From the NCBI RefSeq assembly GCF_042676025.1, contig NZ_JBHTJP010000032.1:620001-684000 (forward strand): a stretch of DNA of 64,000 nt, given 5' to 3'. The translations under genes were made by a program, and so were the position numbers. The stretch comes from Salinimicrobium gaetbulicola. GTDB lineage: Bacteria; Bacteroidota; Bacteroidia; Flavobacteriales; Flavobacteriaceae. This document shows positions 7,935-17,263 of the stretch, piece after piece; positions within the stretch are counted from its first letter, which is position 1; each line of letters begins with the position of its first letter. The notes under the pieces are model-generated. The model saw nothing but the letters and a program-made list of their open reading frames with translations, was not told the DNA's origin and made no database searches.

Positions 7935-9725
7935 TTATTCCAGATTTTGTTTTAATTCCAGGATCCTGGAATTCATCTGCTGCAAACCATTTTCAAAAGC
8001 CTGCTTGTTCTTTATCAATTCTTTTTTAGAAAGATTATGGTAATGATCTACCCCTTCCAGGAGATTATCACAGAAGGTCTTCCAGCCTTTAATATCTCTG
8101 GGGCCCGGGCGCAGGCAACTCTTTATTTCCTCCTGCACATACTCCACATAAAGCTGTAATTCCTTGAGGAACATATGCGCTCTTGAAGGATTTTGCGGTA
8201 ACTCTTTTCGACCATAGATATGATCTGTCATTTCCTGTAAACTAGAGACCTTAGAAAAATTTGCAATATTGGGCCCAGGACAAATTGTAACAGCGTCCAG
8301 TTTTTTAACCATAGGCACCTTGTAATTGAGACTGGCCGAATTACTAAGGCCAATGCAAAGACATTCTTTACTTAACAGGTCAGCTTTTTGCATTTCCAAT
8401 TCCTCTACGGGCAGATCTGCAGATTCCAATTGTTCGAGTTTTAATTTTTGATATCTCCTCGATGCTGTACAGATAGGTTCTTCAGTAAATTCAGTGTTAG
8501 AGACCAGGTATTTTTCAGTACATGGACTTCCCGGTTTCCCCTTATTTATTCGTTGCTGTCTTTCCTTGTCAGCCGTTGTGCCTTTCAGATAATTAAACCG
8601 AACTCCCAGCGGGGAAGCTTTGCTAAGTACTACGTCCCGCTCCGTACTTTTAGATAAAAGATCTAAAGTTTCATCATCAACCGTAGTGGCTTCAGGACAT
8701 AATAAGAACGGGGTTCCCCAGCCAGTTCCCGAAACCTTATAATGGTTTATCAACAACTGTTGTTCTTCGGCTGTTCCAATTCCTCCCTGTACGGTAATAT
8801 TAATGGGATGCGGTTTATCAAAACCTTCCTCTCCCCTTTGCTGAATCGCAGGATTATAAAGACTGAAAAGGTCTGCTGCGAGTTCCTCCTTTTTATTTTT
8901 GAACTCCTCCAGGATGGGCCCCAGTAATAATCCCTGGGTCGCAAAGGCATGGCCTCCGCAATTTAGTCCCGACTCAATTCTAAACTCGCTTACCCAGATC
9001 CCCTTTTTCGCGAGGTATTTCCCCTGAATAAGAGCTGAACGATAATCGCTCACTTTGATCACTACTTTCTTTTTAAACACTCCCCAGTCTGAAGCGTCAA
9101 ATTCCCTGAAATTTTCCAGGTAATTGAAAAGCCTGGGGTTCATACCCGCTGAAAAAATAACCGCAGAGTTTTCCAGATCACTCTCAGCATAAGCTTTTAA
9201 GGCACCCAGCGCATCTGAACCATCGGGAATTATTTCCCCTTTTTGATCCTTATTGTTCTTATCTACTTTGGTCATGATATTAACCTCAATAGCTCCGGGT
9301 TTGACATTTCGTCGCAGGAATTGTTCAAGTTCGGCCCTGGCCTCACCGTGAGCTTCCAGAAACTGATGATATTTTGCTTTCAGGCCGCTTTCTTCAGGCA
9401 GCATTTCAAAATACTTTACAATTTCTGATCCCGTTTCAAAGGCCGTTTCCTTTAGCTTATCCAATTTAGTGTGGACAGTGCGGTTCACCAGGTTTAAATA
9501 ATCGGTTATTCTGCGAACCCGGTAATTTTCCTCATGTTTTTCGATAGGTACATAAGGTTCATTGTTTTCCTGGTAATAGTACTTCCTCATCATTTCTACC
9601 AGATTGTCTTCAATAATTGACAAAGCTGAATTGATTCCGTAGCAGGCCACTTTTACCGGACTATCTATGGTAAAAGAAATGCCCATCACGGGGATGTGGA
9701 AATTATGTGGTGATAGTGTATACAT
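7935..9725 (-). CDS. Conserved protein of unknown function, possible TIM-barrel enzyme
   Basis: A 596-residue cytoplasmic protein I cannot name. The central part shows glycine patterns like those of FMN-dependent TIM barrels of the nitronate monooxygenase type: RIESGLNCGGHAF (249-261), ITVQGGIGTAEEQQLL (310-325) and SGTGWGTPFLLCPEATT (332-348). The C-terminal third is cysteine-rich: Cys402, Cys419, Cys455, Cys457 and Cys482. The N-terminal region (about 40-140) is helical and charged. It follows the serine-biosynthesis fusion gene by 76 bp on the same strand, so the two may be one transcript. Enzyme activity is likely but unproven; a metal or iron-sulfur site is a guess from the cysteines. 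Confidence 0.7.
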   Translation of the reverse strand: MYTLSPHNFHIPVMGISFTIDSPVKVACYGINSALSIIEDNLVEMMRKYYYQENNEPYVPIEKHEENYRVRRITDYLNLVNRTVHTKLDKLKETAFETGSEIVKYFEMLPEESGLKAKYHQFLEAHGEARAELEQFLRRNVKPGAIEVNIMTKVDKNNKDQKGEIIPDGSDALGALKAYAESDLENSAVIFSAGMNPRLFNYLENFREFDASDWGVFKKKVVIKVSDYRSALIQGKYLAKKGIWVSEFRIESGLNCGGHAFATQGLLLGPILEEFKNKKEELAADLFSLYNPAIQQRGEEGFDKPHPINITVQGGIGTAEEQQLLINHYKVSGTGWGTPFLLCPEATTVDDETLDLLSKSTERDVVLSKASPLGVRFNYLKGTTADKERQQRINKGKPGSPCTEKYLVSNTEFTEEPICTASRRYQKLKLEQLESADLPVEELEMQKADLLSKECLCIGLSNSASLNYKVPMVKKLDAVTICPGPNIANFSKVSSLQEMTDHIYGRKELPQNPSRAHMFLKELQLYVEYVQEEIKSCLRPGPRDIKGWKTFCDNLLEGVDHYHNLSKKELIKNKQAFENGLQQMNSRILELKQNLE

Positions 9726-9801
9726 ATTTCATTATTTTTAGGCAAGCTTCAAAGATGGCTAACCTCTAAAACATGAAATATGATTAAGGTCATAACGGCT
9801 T

Positions 9802-11694
9802 TTAATAAAGCACCCTAAATCTAATGGTTCCTTCAATGCCTCGCATCTCCTCAATTACCTCTTCGTTGTAAGCCTTATCAATGTCGGTGATCACATAACC
9901 AATTTCCTCATTGGTCTTAAGGTATTGTCCCACAATATTACAGTCATGTTCAGACAACACATTATTGATATGGGCGATGATACCAGGCCGGTTCTTGTGA
10001 ATATGAATAAGCCTGTGAGCATTTTCCAGAATAGGCAATTGAAGGTTGGGGAAGTCCACACTATTAGTCGTGCTCCCGGTGTTGATATATTCAATGATCT
10101 TCCCCGGAACAAAATTCCCTATGTTCACCTGGGCTTCCTGGGTGCTGCCCCCAATGTGCGGAGTCAGGATCATATTCGGGAGTCCCCTAAGTTCAGATTC
10201 AAAAGTCTCATTATTCGTCTTGGGTTCCTTCGGAAATACATCCACTCCGGCACCTTTCAATTTTCCGGAAGTAATATTCTTTTTCAAGGCTTCGATATCC
10301 ACCACATGACCCCGACTCAAATTCAGAAAGACAGCGCCGTCTTTCATCAGGTCAAATTCTTTTGGACCAATAAGGTTCTTATTTTCCTTTCGGCCGTCAA
10401 CGTGCAAACTTACAATATCTGAAACCTCCAGAAGCTCCTCTAAACTGTGACATTTTGTAGCATTTCCAAGCGCCAGTTTTTCCATCAGATCATAGTAATA
10501 TACATCAAATCCAATGGCTTCAGCAACTACAGAAAGTTGTGCGCCAATATTTCCGTAGCCCACGATCCCAAGCTTTTTTCCACGGATCTCATTGCTCCCG
10601 GAAGCCGATTTATTCCATTTTCCCTGGTGCATTTCAGCAATCCTGTCCGGAAGGCCACGCATCAATAGAATGATCTCCCCAATGGCTAATTCCACCACCG
10701 ACCTTGTATTACTGAAAGGCGCATTAAAGACCGCGATCCCTTTCTTAATGCACTCATCCAGGTCGATCTGGTTGGTACCAATGCAGAAAGCGCCCACCGC
10801 GATCAAACGATTGGCATTTTGTAACACTTTTGCGGTAAGGTGGGTTTTGGACCTGATCCCCAAAACGGAAACATCTTTTATCCTTTCTGAAAGCTCCTCT
10901 TCATCCATAGCTCCGGAATAGGTGGAAACATTATAGCCTTCATTCTTAAGGATCTTTTCAGCATCCTCATGGATATTTTCAAGTAATAACACCTTTATCC
11001 GGTTCTTGGGATAGGAGATCGCTTTGTTCATTTTATGTAAATACAGGAACTCATCCAGACTTGGAGTTATATGATCTGCTTTTTCCAGGACATTATCACG
11101 CTCCACATTTTCAGTGAAAGCATAAAACTTATTGGCAAGGCCGGCCGCTTTGATCTCATAATCCGTATACCCGTCTCCAATGACATATACATCGCCCTGA
11201 AGGTCCAGGCTCTTAAGGATCTCCACCTTTCCGTTATTGGAAGAAAGTAAATTGTCCTGATCGAATCCTACGATCCTTCCTTCGTCATCTACTTTAAAGG
11301 TATTTGCAAAAACATTTTCCTTCCGTACCCCGAATTCTTCCACGATGGGAACAATGAACTCTTTAAAACCATTGGAAATAATGTAAATATTCTCATGGTG
11401 TTCATTGAAAAACTCCCGGTTCCTAATGAAAGATGTGGACACTTTACTTTTTAGACGATTCACCAGGTGAGGCAAGTGACTTTCTTTAGCATTTAGCAAA
11501 GCCAGTCTTTTCTCCAGCGACTCCCTAAAAGATAGATCTCCCGCCATTCCGCTATTGGTTAGCTCTTCAAGTTCCTGAAGTCGCTGCTCTTTTTCGGCAT
11601 GATCTGCCAGGGAAATTTCTCCTAATACATCCAGGGCTTCAACCTGGGTAAAGGTGCTATCAAAATCAATTACAAAGTGCCGATTGCTTTTCAT
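9802..11694 (-). CDS. Phosphoserine phosphatase / D-3-phosphoglycerate dehydrogenase fusion
   Basis: A 630-residue two-enzyme fusion for serine biosynthesis. Residues 1-220 are a HAD phosphatase of the SerB type: DFDSTF with Asp10 and Asp12, ISNG (106-109) and GDGYTD (173-178). Residues about 232-545 are a SerA-type dehydrogenase: NAD motif GYGNIG (379-384), catalytic arginine in NLSRG (R461) and histidine in TPHIGG (H513). Residues 560-630 form an ACT domain, the usual serine-feedback site. It holds steps 1 and 3 of the pathway; the SerC aminotransferase is not in the window. A start at 11739 is possible, but ATG 11694 gives MKSNRHFVIDFD and fits the family. Confidence 0.9.
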   Translation of the reverse strand: MKSNRHFVIDFDSTFTQVEALDVLGEISLADHAEKEQRLQELEELTNSGMAGDLSFRESLEKRLALLNAKESHLPHLVNRLKSKVSTSFIRNREFFNEHHENIYIISNGFKEFIVPIVEEFGVRKENVFANTFKVDDEGRIVGFDQDNLLSSNNGKVEILKSLDLQGDVYVIGDGYTDYEIKAAGLANKFYAFTENVERDNVLEKADHITPSLDEFLYLHKMNKAISYPKNRIKVLLLENIHEDAEKILKNEGYNVSTYSGAMDEEELSERIKDVSVLGIRSKTHLTAKVLQNANRLIAVGAFCIGTNQIDLDECIKKGIAVFNAPFSNTRSVVELAIGEIILLMRGLPDRIAEMHQGKWNKSASGSNEIRGKKLGIVGYGNIGAQLSVVAEAIGFDVYYYDLMEKLALGNATKCHSLEELLEVSDIVSLHVDGRKENKNLIGPKEFDLMKDGAVFLNLSRGHVVDIEALKKNITSGKLKGAGVDVFPKEPKTNNETFESELRGLPNMILTPHIGGSTQEAQVNIGNFVPGKIIEYINTGSTTNSVDFPNLQLPILENAHRLIHIHKNRPGIIAHINNVLSEHDCNIVGQYLKTNEEIGYVITDIDKAYNEEVIEEMRGIEGTIRFRVLY

Positions 11695-12073
11695 CTTAAA
11701 GAAGTGTTTTAATGCGCTAATGCATCCAAAGCTAAGCAATTTTCAAAGTTTCAAAAGGAGATTTAAATTGAAAGATCCCAGAATTATGAATTCCTAAAAA
11801 ATTTCATATTAAGTTTATATAAATCTTAATTAAAGCTGGGCTAAAGTGCCTATCCTTTTATTTCAATTCGTTTGAATCAAAGGAACCTGCTTACATGGCC
11901 TCAGATTCTTTGAGACTGATGTTTAAGAACTTTGAAAAATAATCGGAAAGGTCTTGGAAACTGGATCACAGAACCTAGAACTTGAAAAATAGCTATTTAG
12001 AATAAATAAAACTTTAAAAAGTCCTTCAACTAGAAGGGATTTTTATCCGTAGTAAACTTTGGTTGATGATAAT
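11695..12073. other. Intergenic region without a recognisable gene
   Basis: About 380 bp, AT-rich, between two minus-strand genes. It must contain the promoter of the serine fusion gene. I see no convincing reading frame, RNA fold or repeat apart from the terminator at its right end. Confidence 0.4.
12016..12044 (-). terminator. Terminator of the small membrane protein gene
   Basis: An imperfect 12-bp stem (AAAAAGTCCTTC / GAAGGGATTTTT) lies 30 bp past the stop of the minus-strand gene; read on the minus strand it ends in a T run. Confidence 0.5.
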
Positions 12074-12379
12074 TCAGATCTCCATTCCAAAAGTAAAAGC
12101 GATCAATACCAGGAACAGATAAAGTAAAACCGAGAAAAAGTTCGCAAAGATGGCAAGCTGGGGACTTTGAAAGTCAAGGCTGTTTATAAAAGTATAGATC
12201 AAACCACCAAGGCCACCGGCTACCGGCACTAATATGAAAGGAAGAAACATCTCCTCATTTTCAGTCACATTTGGACTCCCTAAAAAAGCAAGTGTAAGTG
12301 TAATAAGACCTAAAGCGATCAATCCTCCTATCACTGCAGCTTTCCAGGAGCCAAATTTACCATTAGGCTGTTTTTGCAT
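12074..12379 (-). CDS. Small membrane protein of unknown function
   Basis: A 101-residue protein with three hydrophobic segments: about 13-32, 44-64 and 74-97. It starts with a short polar stretch (MQKQPNGKFGSWK). No motif identifies a family with confidence; it resembles small uncharacterised Flavobacteriaceae membrane proteins. It stands alone between two terminator-like hairpins. Confidence 0.7.
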   Translation of the reverse strand: MQKQPNGKFGSWKAAVIGGLIALGLITLTLAFLGSPNVTENEEMFLPFILVPVAGGLGGLIYTFINSLDFQSPQLAIFANFFSVLLYLFLVLIAFTFGMEI

Positions 12380-12436
12380 TCGTTATCTTCTGGTTAGTCA
12401 TACAAATCTACTTCCTTTCAACTTGGAAACAAAAAT

Positions 12437-12472
12437 AAAAGCCCTGTAAAAGGTTATTTTCAAAGGGCTTTC
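12437..12472 (-). terminator. Terminator of the alpha/beta hydrolase gene
   Basis: An 8-bp stem (AAAGCCCT / AGGGCTTT) with an 18-base loop; on the minus strand it is followed by TATTTTTG. It lies about 125 bp past the hydrolase stop. Confidence 0.45.
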
Positions 12473-12596
12473 CGTTGAGACTTATGTTTTACACCGTAAA
12501 AATATGCTAAAAAAGCCATGTGTTTCAATACGATGGAACTTGATAGAACAGGTGTACTGGAGAAATGTATTAGTTAAAGCATTTTCGGAAATAACT

Positions 12597-13595
12597 TTAC
12601 TTTAATTTTATTTTCAAGACCCGGGTTAAGAAATCCAGGATCTCCCTTTCCACCACCTGAGTGTTTTTTGATTTTATGCCGCTTCCTATAAAATGGGTTT
12701 CTGGCTCTGCCAACGCGACCAGTTTTTTAAGGGAATCCCTGGTTCCCAAAGCCTTGTGCATGCTTTTAAAATCATCTACCTCTACATGCTCATCTTCCTT
12801 GAGAATATTATCGTGATAGTACAAAGTGAGCACCGGAACTTCAATGTTACTAAACGTTTCCTTATTCATGGTGGTAGAAACCAAAACCTGTAAGTCAACC
12901 AAAGCTTTTGAGGGATAGACTGTATCCCAGTATTGGGCTGCTATTTCTTCCTCGTGCTCTATCTTTTTTTCAGCTCCCAAAGAAACTAAATTTGCAATCT
13001 CATAACCCCAGGGAGAATTCAAGATAAAGGCTCCCTCCATATCATCTTCAATATTGGGCGCCATATTGATAAGGGCAAAAACTGAATCTGGATAGGTAGC
13101 CGCCAGTTTAAGAGCGAGCGTCCCTCCCGTTGAAGTGCTCATTATAATTACTTTATCACCAATTATCTTCCCGATCCCTAATGCCCTTTTAGCAGATTCC
13201 CAGGCCGATTCTGCTGAAAAATCTTTAAGGGCAGCTTCCGGTTTTAATCCATGACCCGCCCAGCGCGATAAGTAAATATTGGCTTTCAGAGAATCAGCGA
13301 TATTGACATTTACCGGGTAGCCGTCTTTATAACTTCCGGCGAAACCATGCAGGTAAACAATGCTGTATTCACTTACCTTCATGCTGTCATTGTACCAACG
13401 GATCCTGGCCTGATTGTCTTCTCTAACCGGTTTCCGGGCTTCAGATTTCTCTACATCCTTCTCAAGGTCAGCCAGCTCCACAGGTAGTTTAGGCAGCTCA
13501 AAATTGTAAGTAGGCTTTGGGATCTTTGGACCGGTAAAAAAGGTGACCAAGACAATTACCAACAGGCCGGCAAGCAGCCAATATCTCTTTTTCAT
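12597..13595 (-). CDS. Membrane-anchored alpha/beta hydrolase
   Basis: A 332-residue alpha/beta-fold hydrolase with an uncleaved N-terminal membrane segment (residues 5-21), so it likely acts outside the inner membrane. The oxyanion strand is VYLHGFAGS (80-88), and the nucleophile elbow reads STSTG with Ser155, where the usual first glycine of GxSxG is serine. A late histidine in PETHFIG completes a plausible triad. It is probably an esterase or lipase of small substrates. A class C serine hydrolase gene lies just upstream on the same strand, 60 bp away. Confidence 0.84.
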   Translation of the reverse strand: MKKRYWLLAGLLVIVLVTFFTGPKIPKPTYNFELPKLPVELADLEKDVEKSEARKPVREDNQARIRWYNDSMKVSEYSIVYLHGFAGSYKDGYPVNVNIADSLKANIYLSRWAGHGLKPEAALKDFSAESAWESAKRALGIGKIIGDKVIIMSTSTGGTLALKLAATYPDSVFALINMAPNIEDDMEGAFILNSPWGYEIANLVSLGAEKKIEHEEEIAAQYWDTVYPSKALVDLQVLVSTTMNKETFSNIEVPVLTLYYHDNILKEDEHVEVDDFKSMHKALGTRDSLKKLVALAEPETHFIGSGIKSKNTQVVEREILDFLTRVLKIKLK

Positions 13596-13655
13596 TTTAT
13601 AAAGGTGAAAAATTACCGGCTTTGTTCCTAAATTTTTTTAACTGACAAATTCAGG

Positions 13656-14996
13656 TTATTCAAATTCAATTGACTCTACTACTCCACTCAGAAATTTATC
13701 AATATTGAATTCAGGGTTTTCCACTAATCCGAATCGCACCACCACCAGATCTTTTGAAGGAATGATAAATACATGTTGTCCCTGGAACCCGTTGGCAGAA
13801 AAAAGATCTTTCGGCACATTGGGATATACTCCGCCGGCATTCAGCCAGAATTGGGCGCCATATTGCCCTTCTGATCCGTTGGTAGGTGTAACGGTATATT
13901 CAACCCAGGATTCCTCTAATATTTGTTCCCCGTTCCAGTTCCCTTTATGCAGATATAACAATCCGAATTTAGCCCAATCCCTCGGAGTTGCCCAGGCATA
14001 AGAAGAACCTACAAAATTCCCCGTCAGATCAGTCTCCACTACCATCGAGTTCATCCCTATCTTATCGATCAACTCAGCATACCAGAAATCGAGGTATTCC
14101 TGATGCGCTTCAAATTGATCACGAATGAACCTGGAAAGTAAATTAGTGGTTCCGGAAGAATAATTCCATGTTTCCCCGGGTTTCCCAACCAGAGGTTTCC
14201 GTAATTGAACGTCGCTCATATCTTCTTCCAGAAACAGCATTTTTGTGACATCAGAGATCTCTCCATAGTCCTCATCCCATTCCAGACCGCTGTTCATTTG
14301 CAAAAGATCGTTCAAAGTGATCTTTGAACGTTCGTCATTTTCCCATTCCGGAAATAAATGATCCTGGTCCAAACCGATCTTTCCTTGTTTAGCCAGTACG
14401 CCAAGAACTCCACTTGTGATACTCTTGGTCATGGACCAACCCAAAAGCTTGGTTTCTGGAGAAAAGCCTTCGGCATAACGTTCAGCTATCAAATGGTCTT
14501 GATACAGTACCAATACTGCCCTGGACCGGTTTTGAGGCTCAAAAGCCATATCTATGGCCGATTTAAGTTTTTTACTATCTATATTGTGAAAAATGGTATC
14601 AACATATGGCGCATCTCCATAAGGATATGGTATTGTATCAAAGGAAAAACTGCGATTTGGAATATGGTCCACCCGTTTTTCTGCTGAAGTATCTTCAGGT
14701 AAGAGAGTACAACCTATCCCCTGAGTATAAACCGCTTTTCTTTTTTTAAGTCCGAAAACTTTGGAAGTAGCAAGGTGCTTTTCGAGATAGACCTCATTAT
14801 CAGCCAGGGAGACAGGGTCGAAATCATTGTCTTCGGCTTCAATGGAAGCCAGTTCTCTATCAGCTTCAAAAGCACAGGAACATACATTCTTAGCAGCAAA
14901 CCCGGTGATAATATTTAAGCGGGGATAGTAAAAGTAACCAACCACGGCTAATGACAGCACTACCAGAACCAGACTGAGGAGCAGTATTTTTTTCAT
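13656..14996 (-). CDS. Serine hydrolase, beta-lactamase class C fold
   Basis: A 446-residue protein with an N-terminal membrane segment (1-22) and a class C beta-lactamase/penicillin-binding-like domain from about residue 155. The active-site motif SMTK is at 188-191 and the second motif YSS at 279-281. Overall it resembles 6-aminohexanoate-oligomer hydrolase-type enzymes (LLQMNSGLEWDEDYG, YGAQFWLNAGG). It probably hydrolyses amides or esters in the periplasm. It may be co-transcribed with the alpha/beta hydrolase downstream. Confidence 0.87.
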   Translation of the reverse strand: MKKILLLSLVLVVLSLAVVGYFYYPRLNIITGFAAKNVCSCAFEADRELASIEAEDNDFDPVSLADNEVYLEKHLATSKVFGLKKRKAVYTQGIGCTLLPEDTSAEKRVDHIPNRSFSFDTIPYPYGDAPYVDTIFHNIDSKKLKSAIDMAFEPQNRSRAVLVLYQDHLIAERYAEGFSPETKLLGWSMTKSITSGVLGVLAKQGKIGLDQDHLFPEWENDERSKITLNDLLQMNSGLEWDEDYGEISDVTKMLFLEEDMSDVQLRKPLVGKPGETWNYSSGTTNLLSRFIRDQFEAHQEYLDFWYAELIDKIGMNSMVVETDLTGNFVGSSYAWATPRDWAKFGLLYLHKGNWNGEQILEESWVEYTVTPTNGSEGQYGAQFWLNAGGVYPNVPKDLFSANGFQGQHVFIIPSKDLVVVRFGLVENPEFNIDKFLSGVVESIEFE

Positions 14997-15177
14997 GACT
15001 TGGGGATTGGATTCCTTTTAAAAGTAAGAATAAAATTGAATATTAGGAAGTTAACTACATTTGGAAGCCTTATTAAAATTTTAAAATATATCTGTTCTTA
15101 ATATCCCACTGTAACAACCCGGTTAATTCTATTGTCTTTGACTACAGAATATATCCGATGTATAAAAACACTAACCA

Positions 15178-15675
15178 ATGAAAAATATAATTCTCCTTAT
15201 GTTCCTTTTTGTTCTCTCTAGTCAGTCATTAAGAGCACAATTAACACCCGGAAGCAAGGTGTATAGAGAAATAGTGAAAGCTGACAGCCTGCTTTTCAAA
15301 GAAGGCTTCAACAATTGCAATTTTGAAATTCTTAAAAAGATCACGGCCGAAGATCTTGAGTTCTACCACGACCAGGGCGGAATTACCTTTGGAAAAGAAG
15401 CTTTTATTGAAAGCACCAGAAAGAATATCTGTTCCATCAGTTATAAACCTATCCGGAAACTGGTGGAAGGAAGTCTGCAGATCTACCCGCTTAAAAACAA
15501 TGGCAAGATCTATGGTGCTCTTCAAATCGGACTTCATGAATTCTATGCTCAAGAAAAAGATAAAGCTCCTTATTTAACGAGTGTTGCGAAGTTCACACAC
15601 CTATGGATCAAACAGGAAGACAGTTGGTTACTTAAAAGGGTGCTGAGTTACGATCACCGTAGCCCGAAAGAGTAG
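15178..15675 (+). CDS. Secreted DUF4440/SnoaL-like (NTF2-fold) protein
   Basis: A 165-residue protein with a signal peptide (1-20, ending LRAQ) and one NTF2-like domain: ADSLLFKEGFNNCNFEILKKI, DLEFYHDQGG, GKEAFIESTRKN and the closing strand THLWIKQEDSWLLKRVLSYDHR. The domain often forms dimers with a small pocket; many members have no known reaction. It is divergent from the serine hydrolase gene. Its role is unknown. Confidence 0.82.
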   Translation: MKNIILLMFLFVLSSQSLRAQLTPGSKVYREIVKADSLLFKEGFNNCNFEILKKITAEDLEFYHDQGGITFGKEAFIESTRKNICSISYKPIRKLVEGSLQIYPLKNNGKIYGALQIGLHEFYAQEKDKAPYLTSVAKFTHLWIKQEDSWLLKRVLSYDHRSPKE

Positions 15676-15916
15676 CCCTTTCCTTAAAAGTTTATTATTT
15701 TAACATTATTCGGAAGATCCTTTCCTTTCAGGCCTTTTGAAAGAAAATATCGTCTTCTCAGTACCGGATCGACCAACGTAATTTTTTTCTTTCACATTTA
15801 TTTTAGATTTTGGAGTATAATTTAAGATGTCATTAACAGTTATAAAAAGGTCGGAATGATTAGCCCCATCAATCTGATCAATCGAAAATGACTGACATCT
15901 TTTATCCAAATAGCCT

Positions 15917-16690
15917 ATGTGGAAAAACCTACTTCTGCTCCTTCTTTTTGTGGCGCCCTTTAATTTAAAGGCTCAGTTCACTTCAAAAGACATCTCCAAA
16001 TCTTTACTTTTGGGAAAACTTGATTATAATGAGAACGTTGATTTCGTGAAGGTAAACGATGATCATGCCTCTAAAACAACCTTTCTAAACAAAGAAGTTT
16101 ATGATGCCTTTTTAAAAATGTATGAAAAGGCCTCCAGCGATGGTATCGAGTTGAAGATCATTTCTGGAGCACGAAACTTTGAGCACCAAAAAGCCATTTG
16201 GGAAAGGAAGTGGCAGCGCCTGGCCGACATTGACCCACACAGCCGCACCCAACAAATACTTGAATTCAGCTCCATGCCTTCAACATCACGGCATCATTGG
16301 GGAACCGATATCGACCTGAACAATCTTGAAAACTCTTATTTTGAATCGGGCCAGGGAAAAAAAGAATATGACTGGCTGGTAAAGCACGCCCCGGAATTCG
16401 GTTTCTACCAGGTTTATACCTCTAAAAATTCGGGAAGAACAGGTTATTCCGAAGAAAAATGGCACTGGTCTTATCTTCCGCTCGCAAACCGCTATCTACA
16501 AGCTTACAATAGTGTGGTAAGTTATGAAGACATTGAAGGTTTTGAGGGAGCTTTTCTGGCTGAGGAGTATAAAATGATCTCCCATTATGTCAACGGAGTT
16601 TCAGAACAGTTTGAAAGTCTGGTTTCTGCGGAAGAAATTTCCGAAGAAATTCTTAACCTCTCTGAGGACGTAAAAAACCTTAGCAGGTAA
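15917..16690 (+). CDS. M15 family D-Ala-D-Ala carboxypeptidase-like peptidase
   Basis: A 257-residue secreted peptidase with signal peptide (1-20). The VanY/M15B zinc motifs are all present: SGARNFEHQKAIW (83-95), SRHHWGTDID with His126 and Asp133, and EKWHWSY with His183. It should trim peptidoglycan stem peptides or a related peptide in the periplasm. A short polar tail (about 200-257) follows the domain. An N-acetylmuramoyl-L-alanine amidase is encoded two genes downstream, which fits a cell-wall role. Confidence 0.88.
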   Translation: MWKNLLLLLLFVAPFNLKAQFTSKDISKSLLLGKLDYNENVDFVKVNDDHASKTTFLNKEVYDAFLKMYEKASSDGIELKIISGARNFEHQKAIWERKWQRLADIDPHSRTQQILEFSSMPSTSRHHWGTDIDLNNLENSYFESGQGKKEYDWLVKHAPEFGFYQVYTSKNSGRTGYSEEKWHWSYLPLANRYLQAYNSVVSYEDIEGFEGAFLAEEYKMISHYVNGVSEQFESLVSAEEISEEILNLSEDVKNLSR

Positions 16691-16725
16691 GCCGCAGCTT
16701 CGTCTGGGAAACAGAAAATTTTCAA

Positions 16726-16733
16726 TAAATTTG
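16726..16733 (+). promoter_or_regulatory. Bacteroidota -7 promoter element
   Basis: TAAATTTG matches TAnnTTTG and lies 25 bp before the ATG of the next gene. No clear -33 TTTG is seen, so this is a weak call. Confidence 0.35.
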
Positions 16734-16758
16734 CAGGCTGTAAATAACAACAGATAAA

Positions 16759-17190
16759 ATGTCAGAACAGCAGCAAAATTCAGATCTGGAATCACAGAAC
16801 ACTGAAACTTTCAATTCTCAGCCGGAAATCCCGGAACTGTATTCCAAAAACCTGATCCTAGTATTTGCCATTGTGTTCTCGACTCTTTTCGCAGCTGTCC
16901 TCCTTATACTAAACCTCAGGTCTCTTAGTAAGAGAAATGCCGGGTTACAGGTTTTGATCTTCACGATCTTATATCTAATTGCCACCGGGATCGTAATTCA
17001 ATCCTTCAATTTGCAGCCGGGTCTTACCGTGATCGCCAATGTAATTGGCGCGGCTATCCTGAACGAATACTTTTGGAACAAGCATATTGGCAGCGACCTG
17101 GAATATAAAAAGAAGGGGTGGATGAAACCTTTAATGATCGCTCTGCTCATCGCCTTATCTGTTTTCTTTTTACTGATGATGAGCATGTAA
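16759..17190 (+). CDS. Membrane protein of unknown function
   Basis: A 143-residue protein with a polar, glutamine-rich N-terminal 30 residues and four hydrophobic segments (about 31-54, 64-80, 87-102 and 122-142). No family motif is recognised. It lies 68 bp downstream of the M15 peptidase gene and has its own promoter-like element. Confidence 0.72.
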   Translation: MSEQQQNSDLESQNTETFNSQPEIPELYSKNLILVFAIVFSTLFAAVLLILNLRSLSKRNAGLQVLIFTILYLIATGIVIQSFNLQPGLTVIANVIGAAILNEYFWNKHIGSDLEYKKKGWMKPLMIALLIALSVFFLLMMSM

Positions 17191-17263
17191 CATGCCTCCT
17201 TGTAAGAAATGGTTTACAATATATCCGGATTAATTTCCGTTATTATTGACTAAAACCAACTAA

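Noticed and set aside
9925..10422. A 165-residue plus-strand frame opposite the serine fusion gene
   Set aside because: Antisense shadow of a well-supported gene with conserved catalytic motifs.
15706..15909. A 67-residue minus-strand frame between the NTF2-like and M15 genes
   Set aside because: Reads fairly protein-like (IDGANHSDLF) but has no recognisable family, opposes both neighbours and fills a 241-bp promoter region; could be a gene remnant but is not supported.
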